64,000 bases of DNA from Legionella londiniensis (GCF_001467825.1 NZ_LNYK01000033.1:948-64947); one strand, 5' to 3'. Positions 8,080 through 17,500 are shown, numbered from the stretch's first letter. The notes: generated by a model from the letters alone, not told the origin. Made by a program: numbers and translations.

Positions 8080-9249
8080 ATGTACTCATTTGAACAAGTT
8101 TATCAGGCTGCTTTAAATCAGAATTCACGCTTTATCAGGAAACTCGATGTTGATTATTTGAGCGAGAAGCTGCAGCCAATCGATTCCATCAAGCCCCACT
8201 CATTTTTCTGGACGGCTGCTGCAGAGCATGCTTTTCAGGGCAATCATAAGGCGGTGAAACTGTTATTTAAGCATAGAGCTAGAGCTGACCATATTGCCCG
8301 AGGTTATGCCAAGGCTGGCAACCATGAAATGGTAGAGCTATACCGCAAACAAGGAGCCAGTAAGGATTGGATCGCCTGCGGATACGCCGAAGGCGGGTTT
8401 CATGACAAGGTAAAGGATTATCGCAAGCGCTTTAATGCTAATGGCGCAATTATTGCATGCGGTTATGCCCTGGGGGGATATCATGAGAAGGTTGAAGAAT
8501 TTCGGAAACTTTATCCCGACTCCATTGGTTTTATTGCCAGAACTTATGCGCTTAAGGGAGAGCACGAAAAGGTGCAGTTTTATCTTAATCTTAATCAAGG
8601 AACGATTGCATTCATTCTGAGAGGCTATGTCGAAGGCGGTCATTACAGCATTATTGCCGACTATCTGCATAAATCTCCAGAACTCAAAGAAACGGTAAAT
8701 AGACTTTATCAAGAAATACTGGTGCCCCATCTTAAAAGCTATATCGAAAACGGCTATCACAGCATTATTGCAAGCTATCTACGGAAATTCCCCAGCCTCA
8801 AGGAAACAATAGACAAACTTTATCAAGAAATAGATGATAAAAAATCCTCGAGCGGGATTAAAAATCTCTTTCTCATGGAGAGCTTGAGTAAAAAAGGTTA
8901 TGATCGAGATCAAATCCTCGTCAGGATGGATAAACACCGCTTTTCTGAGCTTTATCTGCTCATTGCCTTAAAACAACTAGCCGGGAATGGCTTGAATCAA
9001 GATATTCTTCTGAATATTTTAACTTTCCTCCTGCCATTAGACGCACGGCAGGCACACGATATGCATATCTTGCTCAACCGCGAACTTTTGCTCAATGGCT
9101 TAAGCAGATCCCAGTCGTTGAACGCTTATGCGACTTTCTTTAAAGAACTCAAAAATACGCAAAATCCAGAAAAAATCCAAAAGCTCCTGCAACAGGAGTC
9201 AAAAGACGAGGAAGGCCTAATCTCTAAGTATCGGAATAGGATGCTTTAA
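8080..9249 (+). CDS. Ankyrin-like repeat protein, candidate Dot/Icm effector
   Basis: 389 residues, family not recognised. Residues 75-181 hold four tandem 26-27-residue units built on GYA-x-GG-x-H-x-K-V-x-x-(Y/F)-R-K, each a helix pair reminiscent of degenerate ankyrin repeats; preceding residues 44-70 resemble a further ankyrin unit. Residues 182-250 hold two related longer units (HYSIIADYLHKSPELKET and YHSIIASYLRKFPSLKET). The C-terminal 100 residues are helical. The last 20 residues contain an acidic cluster (ESKDEE, 12 to 17 residues from the end), the position of the E-block found in many Dot/Icm substrates. No good ribosome site is visible. The secreted role is inference. Confidence 0.6.
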   Translation: MYSFEQVYQAALNQNSRFIRKLDVDYLSEKLQPIDSIKPHSFFWTAAAEHAFQGNHKAVKLLFKHRARADHIARGYAKAGNHEMVELYRKQGASKDWIACGYAEGGFHDKVKDYRKRFNANGAIIACGYALGGYHEKVEEFRKLYPDSIGFIARTYALKGEHEKVQFYLNLNQGTIAFILRGYVEGGHYSIIADYLHKSPELKETVNRLYQEILVPHLKSYIENGYHSIIASYLRKFPSLKETIDKLYQEIDDKKSSSGIKNLFLMESLSKKGYDRDQILVRMDKHRFSELYLLIALKQLAGNGLNQDILLNILTFLLPLDARQAHDMHILLNRELLLNGLSRSQSLNAYATFFKELKNTQNPEKIQKLLQQESKDEEGLISKYRNRML

Positions 9250-9327
9250 TCGGCATCTATTCTCTAAAGACAGCAAATGGTTTTGCTGCCTGACGGTGGC
9301 GCGCATCAGTAAAAAATAAAACTTTAA

Positions 9328-9356
9328 ACTTTATGGTATAATTAATACCATAAAGT
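9328..9356. promoter_or_regulatory. Perfect 12-bp inverted repeat covering a -10 box
   Basis: ACTTTATGGTAT at 9328-9339 and its exact complement ATACCATAAAGT at 9345-9356 flank a 5-base spacer. A TATAAT at 9337-9342 sits inside the palindrome, 32 bases before the ATG of the 9374 gene. A regulator bound here would block or reshape the promoter. No clear -35 box is present. Confidence 0.6.
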
Positions 9357-9373
9357 CTATTTATTGATCTATC

Positions 9374-10303
9374 ATGGTAAAAAATATAAGCGGTGCCAAT
9401 CAAGACATTCTCAGCTGGATTAAAGAAAATCAGTACGAACAATTAAATTCATTTTTGAGTCAGCATGGGAACCACGAACGAGACTCATTGCTTAACTCAA
9501 TCTCGATAACCCCGCTTGGCGTACTCAGGACAAATCTCGATGTATTGCTATTATTAAAAGATCGCGGCATGCAATTTACCAGGGATGCTGAAACCATGTT
9601 GCAAATAAAAAGCTACTTTAACCCAAGATCCAAAGACAATCCAAACACAGATAATCCGGAAACCTCTGCCAGCCAATCCCCTGAAAATAAAATATCTTCA
9701 AACATCGGCTTTTTCGCGCTGCTCAGCGCTCTTGGCAGTATTATCAAGGATTTTTTTTCAAATAAGCCTGGAATCGCTGTTAAAGATGAGCAGAAAGTGT
9801 CAGCCGTCCATAAACCGCAACAAACTCAAAGCGGCCATGACTCTTTGAACAATAGCCACGAGAAGATGAAGAACGCATTTGTTCCTGGAGTACAGAGAAA
9901 GGATATTCGCTCGATTATTCCCAATCCCGAACCGCTTGTTGTAATCGATGATGCCGAAAGCAAGAACGATTCGGCAAATATCGAACCAGAAGATCCCCTT
10001 CTTGGGGATCTTGAAGAAGGAAGCGGCAGGTTTGAAGCAAAACAGGTTTCATTGACATCAAAATCCCGCACCACTCAAAGAAAAACATCTGATAATAAAA
10101 CTAATAAAACAATGGCAACCAAAAACCCTCCTGCGCAAAATAATGAAGACGAGCTATTAAGCTTTTTTAAAAAATTTCAGGAAAAAGAAAGTCAGAGCCT
10201 TACAAAAGAGCTGAAGCGCAACCGGAAAGGCAATAACAGCACATCAGGCGAGGAAAAGCCCCGCAAAACACCCCATCCCTGGTTTAGTGACCGTGACGAT
10301 TAA
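9374..10303 (+). CDS. Unrecognised protein with ankyrin-like start and disordered tail, candidate effector
   Basis: 309 residues. The N-terminal 75 residues contain an ankyrin-like stretch (TPLGVLRTNLDVLLLLKDRG). A single hydrophobic segment lies at about 111-128 (IGFFALLSALGSIIKDFF). The rest, about 130-309, is rich in S, N, K, E and P and looks disordered apart from a short helix ELLSFFKKFQEKE near 265-280. An EE pair lies 16-17 residues from the C-terminus. The domain mix and position next to another ankyrin-like gene suggest a host-directed protein, but no family is recognised. Expression may be controlled by the palindrome just upstream. Confidence 0.55.
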   Translation: MVKNISGANQDILSWIKENQYEQLNSFLSQHGNHERDSLLNSISITPLGVLRTNLDVLLLLKDRGMQFTRDAETMLQIKSYFNPRSKDNPNTDNPETSASQSPENKISSNIGFFALLSALGSIIKDFFSNKPGIAVKDEQKVSAVHKPQQTQSGHDSLNNSHEKMKNAFVPGVQRKDIRSIIPNPEPLVVIDDAESKNDSANIEPEDPLLGDLEEGSGRFEAKQVSLTSKSRTTQRKTSDNKTNKTMATKNPPAQNNEDELLSFFKKFQEKESQSLTKELKRNRKGNNSTSGEEKPRKTPHPWFSDRDD

Positions 10304-10307
10304 GCAC

Positions 10308-10334
10308 AAAAGCCTCCTTTAAAGGAAAGCTTTT
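10308..10334. terminator. Bidirectional intrinsic terminator
   Basis: AAAAGC and TCCTTT pair with AAAGGA and GCTTTT (one side bulge), giving an A-flanked and U-flanked hairpin. It lies between the convergent 9374 gene and rpoH and overlaps the rpoH stop codon, so it can serve both strands. Confidence 0.65.
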
Positions 10335-11199
10335 ATGCCAGCTCTTCCATATACTGGCGTAATTTTTTCATGGCATTTTTTTCTAACTGCCGCACCCGCT
10401 CCGCGGATACGCCATATTTTTCAGCCAGGGCATGCAAGGTCATTGCTTTATCATTGACAAGCCAACGCTGCTGCAGGATATCCTGGCTTCGCTCATCCAG
10501 CTTCATCAAGGCAAGATGTAATTTTTCCTGACTTTGAGCACTGCTGTCCTCTTGCTCGATTAAATGGGCAGGATCGCTGTTCACATCGTGTAAAAAACGG
10601 GCAGGAACTGCCTTATATCCTTGCTCATCGTCCTCCATGTCTGAGGCGTCATAAGAAGCATCCATGGCATTTAAACGCTCTTCCATGATTAATACATCTT
10701 CTCGGGAGACGCCCAAGTCCTGAGCCACAGCATCGACTTCTTCGGCATTAAACCAGCCAAGTCGCTTTTTCATCTGGCGCATGTTAAAAAACAACTTGCG
10801 CTGGGCTTTGGTGGTGGCTACCTTCACAATACGCCAGTTCTGCAAGACAAATTCATGAATTTCCGCCCGGATCCAATGGATGGCAAAAGAAACAAGGCGC
10901 ACTCCCAGGCTGGGGTCGAAGCGTTTAACCGCTTTCATTAACCCGATATTGCCTTCTTGAATGAGATCGCCAAGCGGCAGGCCATAACCCAAATAGCCGC
11001 GCGCCACACGAACCACATAGCGTAAATGAGCCAATACCAGGCGGCGGGCGCTTTCCAGGTCGCCTTCATCATGAAAACGCCGGGCACATTCAAATTCTTC
11101 CTCTGCAGAGAGCATCGGAATTTGATTGACCCTTTGAATATATGCCTCAAGGCTGCCTATGGGTAAATTCATGGAAGAAAGTTGCAATTGCAGACTCAT
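10333..11199 (-). CDS. rpoH: RNA polymerase sigma-32 factor (heat shock)
   Basis: 288 residues from the ATG at 11199 (AGAGG site 7 bases upstream; the frame is open to 11238). Region 2 is intact ([19 protein letters not shown]), followed by the RpoH-box [15 protein letters not shown] that separates sigma-32 from other group members, and a region 4 helix-turn-helix ([16 protein letters not shown]). It directs heat-shock promoters. It is downstream of ftsYEX on the same strand, the standard gammaproteobacterial order. Confidence 0.95.
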   Translation of the reverse strand: MSLQLQLSSMNLPIGSLEAYIQRVNQIPMLSAEEEFECARRFHDEGDLESARRLVLAHLRYVVRVARGYLGYGLPLGDLIQEGNIGLMKAVKRFDPSLGVRLVSFAIHWIRAEIHEFVLQNWRIVKVATTKAQRKLFFNMRQMKKRLGWFNAEEVDAVAQDLGVSREDVLIMEERLNAMDASYDASDMEDDEQGYKAVPARFLHDVNSDPAHLIEQEDSSAQSQEKLHLALMKLDERSQDILQQRWLVNDKAMTLHALAEKYGVSAERVRQLEKNAMKKLRQYMEELA

Positions 11200-11319
11200 T
11201 TTATACCTCTTGCAAAACCATGGGGTTAACTCTAACAATAAGAATCAATTCTGACAGATCATGGCACATTGGCTAAATCAATATGAGTATACCATATTAT
11301 TTACCAACTGGATTATACC

Positions 11320-12249
11320 TCAATTATAGGGTTCGATAGAAGCAAGCTGCCTGCGAACAGATATGTTCGCGCCAACCCATCCTAATAAAACAGAGAACAT
11401 CAAAAAAACAAAAGCCTGGCCAAGGGTCATGCCTTGCAAAGGATAGGACATTTGATACGCGGAAGCCAATTGTCTTACCGATGGGCTTAAACTCAGCAAA
11501 AATATATTGACAAAGCTTATGGCCAAAAAAGCGCCGCTCACAGCATACCAAATGCCGGCATATAAAAAAGGCCTGGTAATAAACGGGTCGGTTGCGCCTA
11601 TTAATTTCAGGATCTGGATTTCTTCACTGCGGTTTTGTACTGTGAGGCGAAGCGTATTGCTGATAATCAAAATCACAGCAACAGCAAGCAGTAGCATTAA
11701 AGAATGAGTCGCCTTGTTTGCAAAATTCAAAATGGTGTGCAGCCGGTCAACCCATTGCATATCAAGTTTTGCCTGCTCAACTTCAGGGATTGTCTTTAGG
11801 CGGTTATAAAATTGCTTAATTTGTGCAGGATCATTTACCTTCAATGCCGGCGTTACTTCTATCACAGCAGGCAGAGGGTTTTCCGGGAGATAGCGCAAAA
11901 TCTCATCCATACCCTCTTGTGTCTGCAGCTCTGCCAATCCCTGCTCGGGTGTTTTAAGCGTTGCTTCGCCCACTTCTTCCATCTTTCGAATGTTATCCAA
12001 GACATGGGCTTGCACGGCGGTCGATATGGATGGCTTTAAATAAAGCGTAACCTGGCCGCCTTGCCTCCAGTTGCCAAGCAGACGCTCGAAATTACTGGTC
12101 AAAATCCAAAATAAAGCTGGCAATGTCAAAGAGACTGCAATGACCACTACAGTCATTAACGACGCCAGAGGCCTCTGACGCAACGCATTTACGCTCTGGG
12201 CTGCGGCCTGCACATGGAAAGAAATATATCCGTATGCTGCTTTTAACAT
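11320..12249 (-). CDS. ftsX: Cell-division ABC transporter permease FtsX
   Basis: 309 residues with a cytoplasmic N-terminal tail, one membrane segment near residues 30-50, a large periplasmic domain, and three C-terminal membrane segments, as in FtsX. With FtsE it couples septal peptidoglycan hydrolase activation to the divisome. The start overlaps the end of ftsE by 7 bases, indicating translational coupling. Confidence 0.93.
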   Translation of the reverse strand: MLKAAYGYISFHVQAAAQSVNALRQRPLASLMTVVVIAVSLTLPALFWILTSNFERLLGNWRQGGQVTLYLKPSISTAVQAHVLDNIRKMEEVGEATLKTPEQGLAELQTQEGMDEILRYLPENPLPAVIEVTPALKVNDPAQIKQFYNRLKTIPEVEQAKLDMQWVDRLHTILNFANKATHSLMLLLAVAVILIISNTLRLTVQNRSEEIQILKLIGATDPFITRPFLYAGIWYAVSGAFLAISFVNIFLLSLSPSVRQLASAYQMSYPLQGMTLGQAFVFLMFSVLLGWVGANISVRRQLASIEPYN

Positions 12250-12893
12250 ATTCGCCCCTCCCTAAGCATCAGGATACGGTGTTTCATTCCGGCAATCAGC
12301 GCCAAGTCGTGAGTAGCAATCAAAACCGCAACGCCTGCCTGATTAAATTGCTCAAAAAGCTGCATCACTTCTGCTGAAAGTCCGGGATCGAGATTGCCAG
12401 TCGGCTCATCAGCCAGAAGAAGCAGCGGTTTATGAACAACCGATCGCGCGATGCCCACCCGTTGCTGCTCTCCGCCAGAAAGATGAAGCGGCAGGGCATT
12501 TTCTTTAGCCAATAAACCAACCATATCCAATGCGGCATGAACTCTTTTGGCAATCATCTGAGGCGAATATCCTTGAATTTGCAAGGGTAAGGCGACATTA
12601 TCAAATATAGTTCGATCATGTAAGAGATGGGGTGACTGAAACGTGATGCCAAGTGTTGAGCGGTAACGGGCAATTTCCTTTTTTTTTAACTGGCTCAAAT
12701 GCCAGCCATTCACAATGATTTGGCCGCTCGAAGGCAATTCGAGCATGGCAATAAGTTTTAAAAGCGTACTCTTGCCGGCGCCTGAGTGGCCAGTCAAAAA
12801 GGCCATTTCCCCCTTGCCCAGAGAAAAATTGATCTCACGCAAGGCTTCATGCCCACCGGGATACCGTTTGCTAACCTGTTTAAATTCTATCAT
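12243..12893 (-). CDS. ftsE: Cell-division ATP-binding protein FtsE
   Basis: 216 residues from the ATG at 12893 (MIEFKQVSKRYP); a longer frame exists but this is the family start. Walker A is GHSGAGKST, the ABC signature LSGGEQQR, and Walker B LLLADEPTGNLD. It is the ATPase partner of FtsX at the septum. The start lies inside the last 14 bases of ftsY. Confidence 0.95.
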   Translation of the reverse strand: MIEFKQVSKRYPGGHEALREINFSLGKGEMAFLTGHSGAGKSTLLKLIAMLELPSSGQIIVNGWHLSQLKKKEIARYRSTLGITFQSPHLLHDRTIFDNVALPLQIQGYSPQMIAKRVHAALDMVGLLAKENALPLHLSGGEQQRVGIARSVVHKPLLLLADEPTGNLDPGLSAEVMQLFEQFNQAGVAVLIATHDLALIAGMKHRILMLREGRIC

Positions 12894-13944
12894 TATCGAA
12901 AATCGTGTTAACAAATTGTTCGGCACTAAAAGGGCGCAAATCATCAAGCCCTTCACCAATTCCAATAAAACGAAATGGTATCTTCAATTCATCGGCTATG
13001 GCAAATAAAATCCCCCCTTTTGCGCTGCCATCAAGTTTGGTCATGGCAATCCCTGTTACGCCTATGGCTTCATGAAACTGTCTGGCTTGATTTAAAGCGT
13101 TTTGTCCAATGCTTGCATCGAGAACCAGCATCGTTTCATGCGGAGCTTCCGGGTCAATTTTTTGCAACACCCGCTTCACTTTTTTCAACTCATCCATTAA
13201 GTTTTGTTGCGTATGCAAGCGCCCTGCAGTGTCAGCAATTAAAATATCCATGCCGCGGGCTTTGGCAGCCATTAAGGCATCAAAAATGACTGAAGCGCTG
13301 TCAGCACCTTTATGCTGCGCGATCACAGATATACCATTGCGCTCCCCCCAGGTTTGCAATTGTTCAATTGCCGCAGCCCTGAATGTATCGCCAGCTGCCA
13401 ACATGACTTTTTTACCCATTTGCTGGTATTGTTTGGCAAGCTTGCCAATTGTTGTTGTTTTCCCCGCGCCATTTACCCCAATCATTAAAATGACAAAGGG
13501 GTTGTTATCCCTGGTTTCAAGGGTCAAGGGCGGGGCTGCTGATGCGTTTAAAATGGCTTGCAGGTGAGTTTTCAGCGCCGCATACACAGCCTCGCCATCC
13601 GATAGCTGCTTTCTTAAAAGGCCTTCGCTTAATTGATCAATAATTTTCTTGGTCGTATCAACGCCTACATCCGCCCCAAGCAATAAAGTTTCAAGCTCCT
13701 CAAGCAGGGTTGCGTCAATTTCTTTTTTGCCGAGCAATAACCTGGAAATGCCATCGCCTAATTGATGTCGCGTTTTACTTAAGCTTTGCTTGAAACGAGC
13801 CAGAAAACCAGGCCTCGAAGCTTTGGAAGAAACACCCTCATCTGTTTCTGGCGGTACAGTGGGCGCATCAGGAGATATTTGCGGCGAGTCTGATACAAGC
13901 TTATCCTTTTCTGACTCCTGATTGCGCTTGAACCACTTAATCAT
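12880..13944 (-). CDS. ftsY: Signal recognition particle receptor FtsY
   Basis: 354 residues from the ATG at 13944. A short acidic A region at the N-terminus is followed by the NG GTPase core: GVNGAGKTTTIGKLAKQ (G1), DTFRAAA, DTAGRL (G3) and TKLDGSAKGG (G4/G5). It docks ribosome-nascent-chain-SRP complexes at the membrane. It is first gene of ftsY-ftsE-ftsX. Confidence 0.95.
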   Translation of the reverse strand: MIKWFKRNQESEKDKLVSDSPQISPDAPTVPPETDEGVSSKASRPGFLARFKQSLSKTRHQLGDGISRLLLGKKEIDATLLEELETLLLGADVGVDTTKKIIDQLSEGLLRKQLSDGEAVYAALKTHLQAILNASAAPPLTLETRDNNPFVILMIGVNGAGKTTTIGKLAKQYQQMGKKVMLAAGDTFRAAAIEQLQTWGERNGISVIAQHKGADSASVIFDALMAAKARGMDILIADTAGRLHTQQNLMDELKKVKRVLQKIDPEAPHETMLVLDASIGQNALNQARQFHEAIGVTGIAMTKLDGSAKGGILFAIADELKIPFRFIGIGEGLDDLRPFSAEQFVNTIFDNDRI

Positions 13945-14067
13945 CAATCATTACCCCAATCAAACTAAACAATGCATCTGTTCAAAATACCATATCTTTA
14001 GCCCTATAAGGTATACAAAATAATTAAAATATGAAATTCTATGTTCTTTGCGGAAGAGGGGTCTGTG

Positions 14068-15399
14068 ATGCGCATGTTGTGGATGATATTGTTAACCCTG
14101 TTTTTTAATCAAGTTTTTGCCAAACCTGTCCAGTTCACCCTGGATAATGGGCTCAAAGTCATTATCCAGGAAGACCACCGTGCCCCTGTAGTTGTATCCA
14201 TGATTTGGTATGATGTGGGCTCAGCTGACGAGCCAGGCGGTATTACAGGAATTTCCCATGCCCTGGAGCATTTAATGTTTAAAGGCACAAGGCAGTATCC
14301 CCAAGGCGTTTTTTCAAAAACCATTGCGGCTTTAGGCGGCCAGGAAAATGCGTTTACCAGCCATGATTATACCGCTTATTTTGAAAAATTGGCCGCTTCT
14401 CAATTGGCAACAAGTTTTAAGCTTGAGGCGGATCGCATGCAAAACCTGCTTCTTGATGAAAATGAATTTAATCGGGAAATCAAGGTCATCCAGGAAGAGC
14501 GGCGCATGCGAACCGATGATAATCCGCAGGCGTTAACGTTTGAGCGCTTTCTGGCTACAGCCCATCTCGCTGTCCCTTACCAGCACCCGGTTATTGGTTG
14601 GATGTCCGATCTTGAGCATATGAAAATCAGTGATGTTAAAGCATGGTATCAACGCTATTATGCACCGAATAATGCAACCCTGGTGGTTGTAGGCGACATC
14701 AAACCAGATAAAGTGCATGAGCTTGCAAAGCAATACTTTGGCAACATCAAGCCATTTCCGCAAAAACCAAGAAAATCCCAGAAGGAACCGCCTGCCCTTG
14801 GTCAAAAAACGGTGGATGTGCATGCCCCCGCGCAAGTTCCCATGATAATGCTTGGCCATGCCGTACCATCAGTAAAAACAGCAGATCCTAGCCGCCAGTA
14901 TGAGCCTTATGCCCTCGAAATTATTGCAGGCATCCTTGATGCAGGCGAAAGTAGCCGCTTCAGCAAGCATCTGGTCCGTGAGCAGCAAATAGCCAGTACA
15001 GTCGATATTTTTTACAATCTTTACACAAGATATCAGACACAATTCATCATCTTTGGCATACCCAGCCAGCGCCATACGCTTACTGATCTGAAGCAAGGCA
15101 TATTAAAAGAATTAAAACGCTTAACCAATGAACCTGTATCCTCTGAGGAATTGCAACGGGTAAAAAACCAAATCATCGCGCAAAAAACATTTGAGAGAGA
15201 CTCTATTTTTGGCCAGGCGATGGAATTGGGCCTGCTGGAAACCATTGGCTTAGGCTGGGAGGCAGCAGAACAATATACCGACCGGATTAATAGCATTACG
15301 CCGGAGCAGGTGCAAAAAACTGCCAGGCGGTATTTTAATGAAGATTCGCTGACAATAGCGCGCTTGTTTCCGAATAATATAACCAAGAAATCACATTGA
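14068..15399 (+). CDS. Secreted M16 zinc metallopeptidase, catalytic member
   Basis: 443 residues from the ATG at 14068, chosen because GAGGGG lies 6 bases before it and a signal peptide (MRMLWMILLTLFFNQVFA) follows. The inverted zinc motif HALEH is present at about residue 70, with the downstream glutamate in the expected region, so this is the active insulinase-like subunit. It is followed by a second M16 gene 17 bases later, the usual pairing of an active and an inactive periplasmic subunit. The substrate is unknown. Confidence 0.9.
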   Translation: MRMLWMILLTLFFNQVFAKPVQFTLDNGLKVIIQEDHRAPVVVSMIWYDVGSADEPGGITGISHALEHLMFKGTRQYPQGVFSKTIAALGGQENAFTSHDYTAYFEKLAASQLATSFKLEADRMQNLLLDENEFNREIKVIQEERRMRTDDNPQALTFERFLATAHLAVPYQHPVIGWMSDLEHMKISDVKAWYQRYYAPNNATLVVVGDIKPDKVHELAKQYFGNIKPFPQKPRKSQKEPPALGQKTVDVHAPAQVPMIMLGHAVPSVKTADPSRQYEPYALEIIAGILDAGESSRFSKHLVREQQIASTVDIFYNLYTRYQTQFIIFGIPSQRHTLTDLKQGILKELKRLTNEPVSSEELQRVKNQIIAQKTFERDSIFGQAMELGLLETIGLGWEAAEQYTDRINSITPEQVQKTARRYFNEDSLTIARLFPNNITKKSH

Positions 15400-15416
15400 T
15401 TTTCTGAGAGACCAAA

Positions 15417-16826
15417 ATGAGACGCTTTTTTACATATCCTTTCTACCCAAAGATAGAAATTTTTTACCCTCGCTTTTTAAAATGTTGCAAGATCAAAAAG
15501 CAAGCTGTAAAAAAACCGGCAACCTCAGGCAGAATGAGCGTCTTGCTTTGTCTGTTTTTTGTTCTATCTACTTCCTTTGCACAAGATAATATTTCCCTGA
15601 AACACTGGCAAACTTCCAAAGGGGCGCGTGTGGTATTTTATGAAGCGCATGAAGTACCGATGCTGGACATCATTGTGGCCTTCAAAGCAGGTTCCGCATA
15701 CGACGGGGAACAGCATGGATTAAGCGCCTTAACCGCCAGCATGCTTAATCAAGGCAATGGCGGCTTTGATGCCAATGCTATTGCTGAAAAACTGGCTGAT
15801 ACCGGCGCGCAATTTAGCAGTGACAGTAATCGCGACATGGTTGCCCTGAGCCTGCGTTCTTTAACTGAACCGCCTGCTTTGGAGAAAGCGCTTGCTACTT
15901 TTGCTCTTATCATTAATCAGCCTGATTTTCCCAAACAGGCGTTTGTTATTGAAAAAAATCAACAATTGATGGCAATTCGGCAGGCCGAGGAGTCTCCCGA
16001 TGAAATCGCCAATCAAACTTTCTTTAAAGTCCTTTATGGGAATCACCCTTATGCCCATCCTGTCAATGGCGATGCTGAACATGTTTCCTCGCTTGAAGTT
16101 GAAGACATAAGGCAATTTTACAGACAATATTTTACCGCTCGCAATGCTGTTATTGTCTTGGCAGGCGCCATTAGCGAAGAAAAAGCGCATAAAATAGCCG
16201 AGCAATTAAGCAAGAAACTCCCCCAGGGAGAACCTGCGGCTCCGATTAAAAAACCACAGCCATTAGATGAAGAAATGAACATAGAGGTACCATTTCCCTC
16301 TTCACAAACCATCATCCGCCTGGGCCAGTTAGGGATTGATCACCATGACCCGCAATATTTCCCCTTGCTGGTCGGAAATTACATTCTCGGCGGAGGCTCG
16401 CTTGTTTCACGCCTGTCTGAAGAACTGCGAGAAAAAAGAGGGCTAACCTATGGCGTAAGCAGCCAATTTGTACCCATGCCAGGAGATGGACCATTTGTCA
16501 TTGGCTTATCTACCCGAAGAGAGCAAACGGCAGAAGCAATTGAGGTCACAAGAGACACCTTAACGTCCTTTGTTAAAACTGGCCCCACACAGGCAGAGCT
16601 GACTGCGGCCAAACAGTATTTAACAGGAAGTTTTCCCCTGTCTTTGGCAAGTAACCGTAATATTGCAGATATGCTGCTTAAAATTGCTTTCTACCAATTA
16701 CCGGATGATTATCTGGCTCAATATACTGCGCGAATTGATACAGTCACGCTTGAAGAAATCAAAAACGCCTTTCAGCAAAAACTTCATCCTGATAAATTGC
16801 TGCAAGTCACTGTGGGAAAAAAGTGA
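15417..16826 (+). CDS. M16 family peptidase-like protein lacking the zinc motif
   Basis: 469 residues, or 430 if translation begins at the ATG at 15534 just before a clean signal peptide (MSVLLCLFFVLSTSFAQ). The fold resembles its neighbour but the HxxEH site is replaced (HGLSALTASML), so it cannot bind zinc in the usual way. It keeps the substrate-binding RGLTYG motif typical of the partner subunit. It probably forms a heterodimer with the upstream protease. The first 40 residues are basic and would give an odd signal if used. Its stop overlaps the rsmD start. Confidence 0.88.
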   Translation: MRRFFTYPFYPKIEIFYPRFLKCCKIKKQAVKKPATSGRMSVLLCLFFVLSTSFAQDNISLKHWQTSKGARVVFYEAHEVPMLDIIVAFKAGSAYDGEQHGLSALTASMLNQGNGGFDANAIAEKLADTGAQFSSDSNRDMVALSLRSLTEPPALEKALATFALIINQPDFPKQAFVIEKNQQLMAIRQAEESPDEIANQTFFKVLYGNHPYAHPVNGDAEHVSSLEVEDIRQFYRQYFTARNAVIVLAGAISEEKAHKIAEQLSKKLPQGEPAAPIKKPQPLDEEMNIEVPFPSSQTIIRLGQLGIDHHDPQYFPLLVGNYILGGGSLVSRLSEELREKRGLTYGVSSQFVPMPGDGPFVIGLSTRREQTAEAIEVTRDTLTSFVKTGPTQAELTAAKQYLTGSFPLSLASNRNIADMLLKIAFYQLPDDYLAQYTARIDTVTLEEIKNAFQQKLHPDKLLQVTVGKK

Positions 16827-17386
16827 AACAAACCGTAAGAATTATTGGCGGAAAGTATAAAGGAAAAAAAATACACTTTCCTGCCATTGAAGGGCTTCGC
16901 CCTACTCCCGACCGGGTGCGCGAGACTTTATTCAACTGGCTTATGCACGATATAGCAGGGGCGCATTGCCTCGATGCTTTTGCAGGAAGCGGAGCTTTGG
17001 GTTTGGAAGCCTATTCTCGAGGAGCGGAAGAAGTCGTTTTTCTGGAAGCAGAACCCAGGGCATGGAGTAATCTCAAAAAAAATATCACGTCTTTTGATGA
17101 AAACCGCTTGTCTGTTTTTAAGGCCAATGCGTTGAGCTATTTTCAAAAAGCCGGGAAAACATTTAACATTATTTTCCTTGATCCGCCCTTTGCGAAAGGA
17201 TACTTGCCCCAATGTTTGGCTGCCTTGGAGAAATCGCAGATATTGCTGCCTGAAGGTTTGCTCTATATGGAAAGCGAGCAAGAAATTACCGTCAATGAAC
17301 AATACTGGCAACAGCTGAAGCTGAAAAAAGCGGGGCACGTGGTTTATGCGTTATATAAAAAAATATACAACACGAATGTTGCATGA
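16823..17386 (+). CDS. rsmD: 16S rRNA guanine-966 N2-methyltransferase
   Basis: 187 residues beginning with GTG at 16823, which overlaps the preceding stop codon. It has the SAM site (LDAFAGSGALGLEA) and the catalytic DPPF motif, and RsmD's N-terminal RIIGGKYKGKKI. It methylates G966 of 16S rRNA in the 30S head. A short hairpin (17387-17401) just after the stop may end transcription but lacks a strong U-run. Confidence 0.93.
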   Translation: MKQTVRIIGGKYKGKKIHFPAIEGLRPTPDRVRETLFNWLMHDIAGAHCLDAFAGSGALGLEAYSRGAEEVVFLEAEPRAWSNLKKNITSFDENRLSVFKANALSYFQKAGKTFNIIFLDPPFAKGYLPQCLAALEKSQILLPEGLLYMESEQEITVNEQYWQQLKLKKAGHVVYALYKKIYNTNVA

Positions 17387-17446
17387 CATGCTCAAAGCAT
17401 GATTTTGCCCTGGACGAAAAACAATCTGCTGTTCTCGACAATCTGC

Positions 17447-17475
17447 TTGACAACCGGCAAGCCTCCTGTTTCAAT
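17447..17475 (+). promoter_or_regulatory. Possible dotDCB promoter
   Basis: TTGACA at 17447-17452 is followed after 17 bases by TTCAAT at 17470-17475, 25 bases before the dotD start. The -35 is consensus and the -10 weak. Confidence 0.35.
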
Positions 17476-17500
17476 CAATAAAATCCTTTTAAATTAAAGT

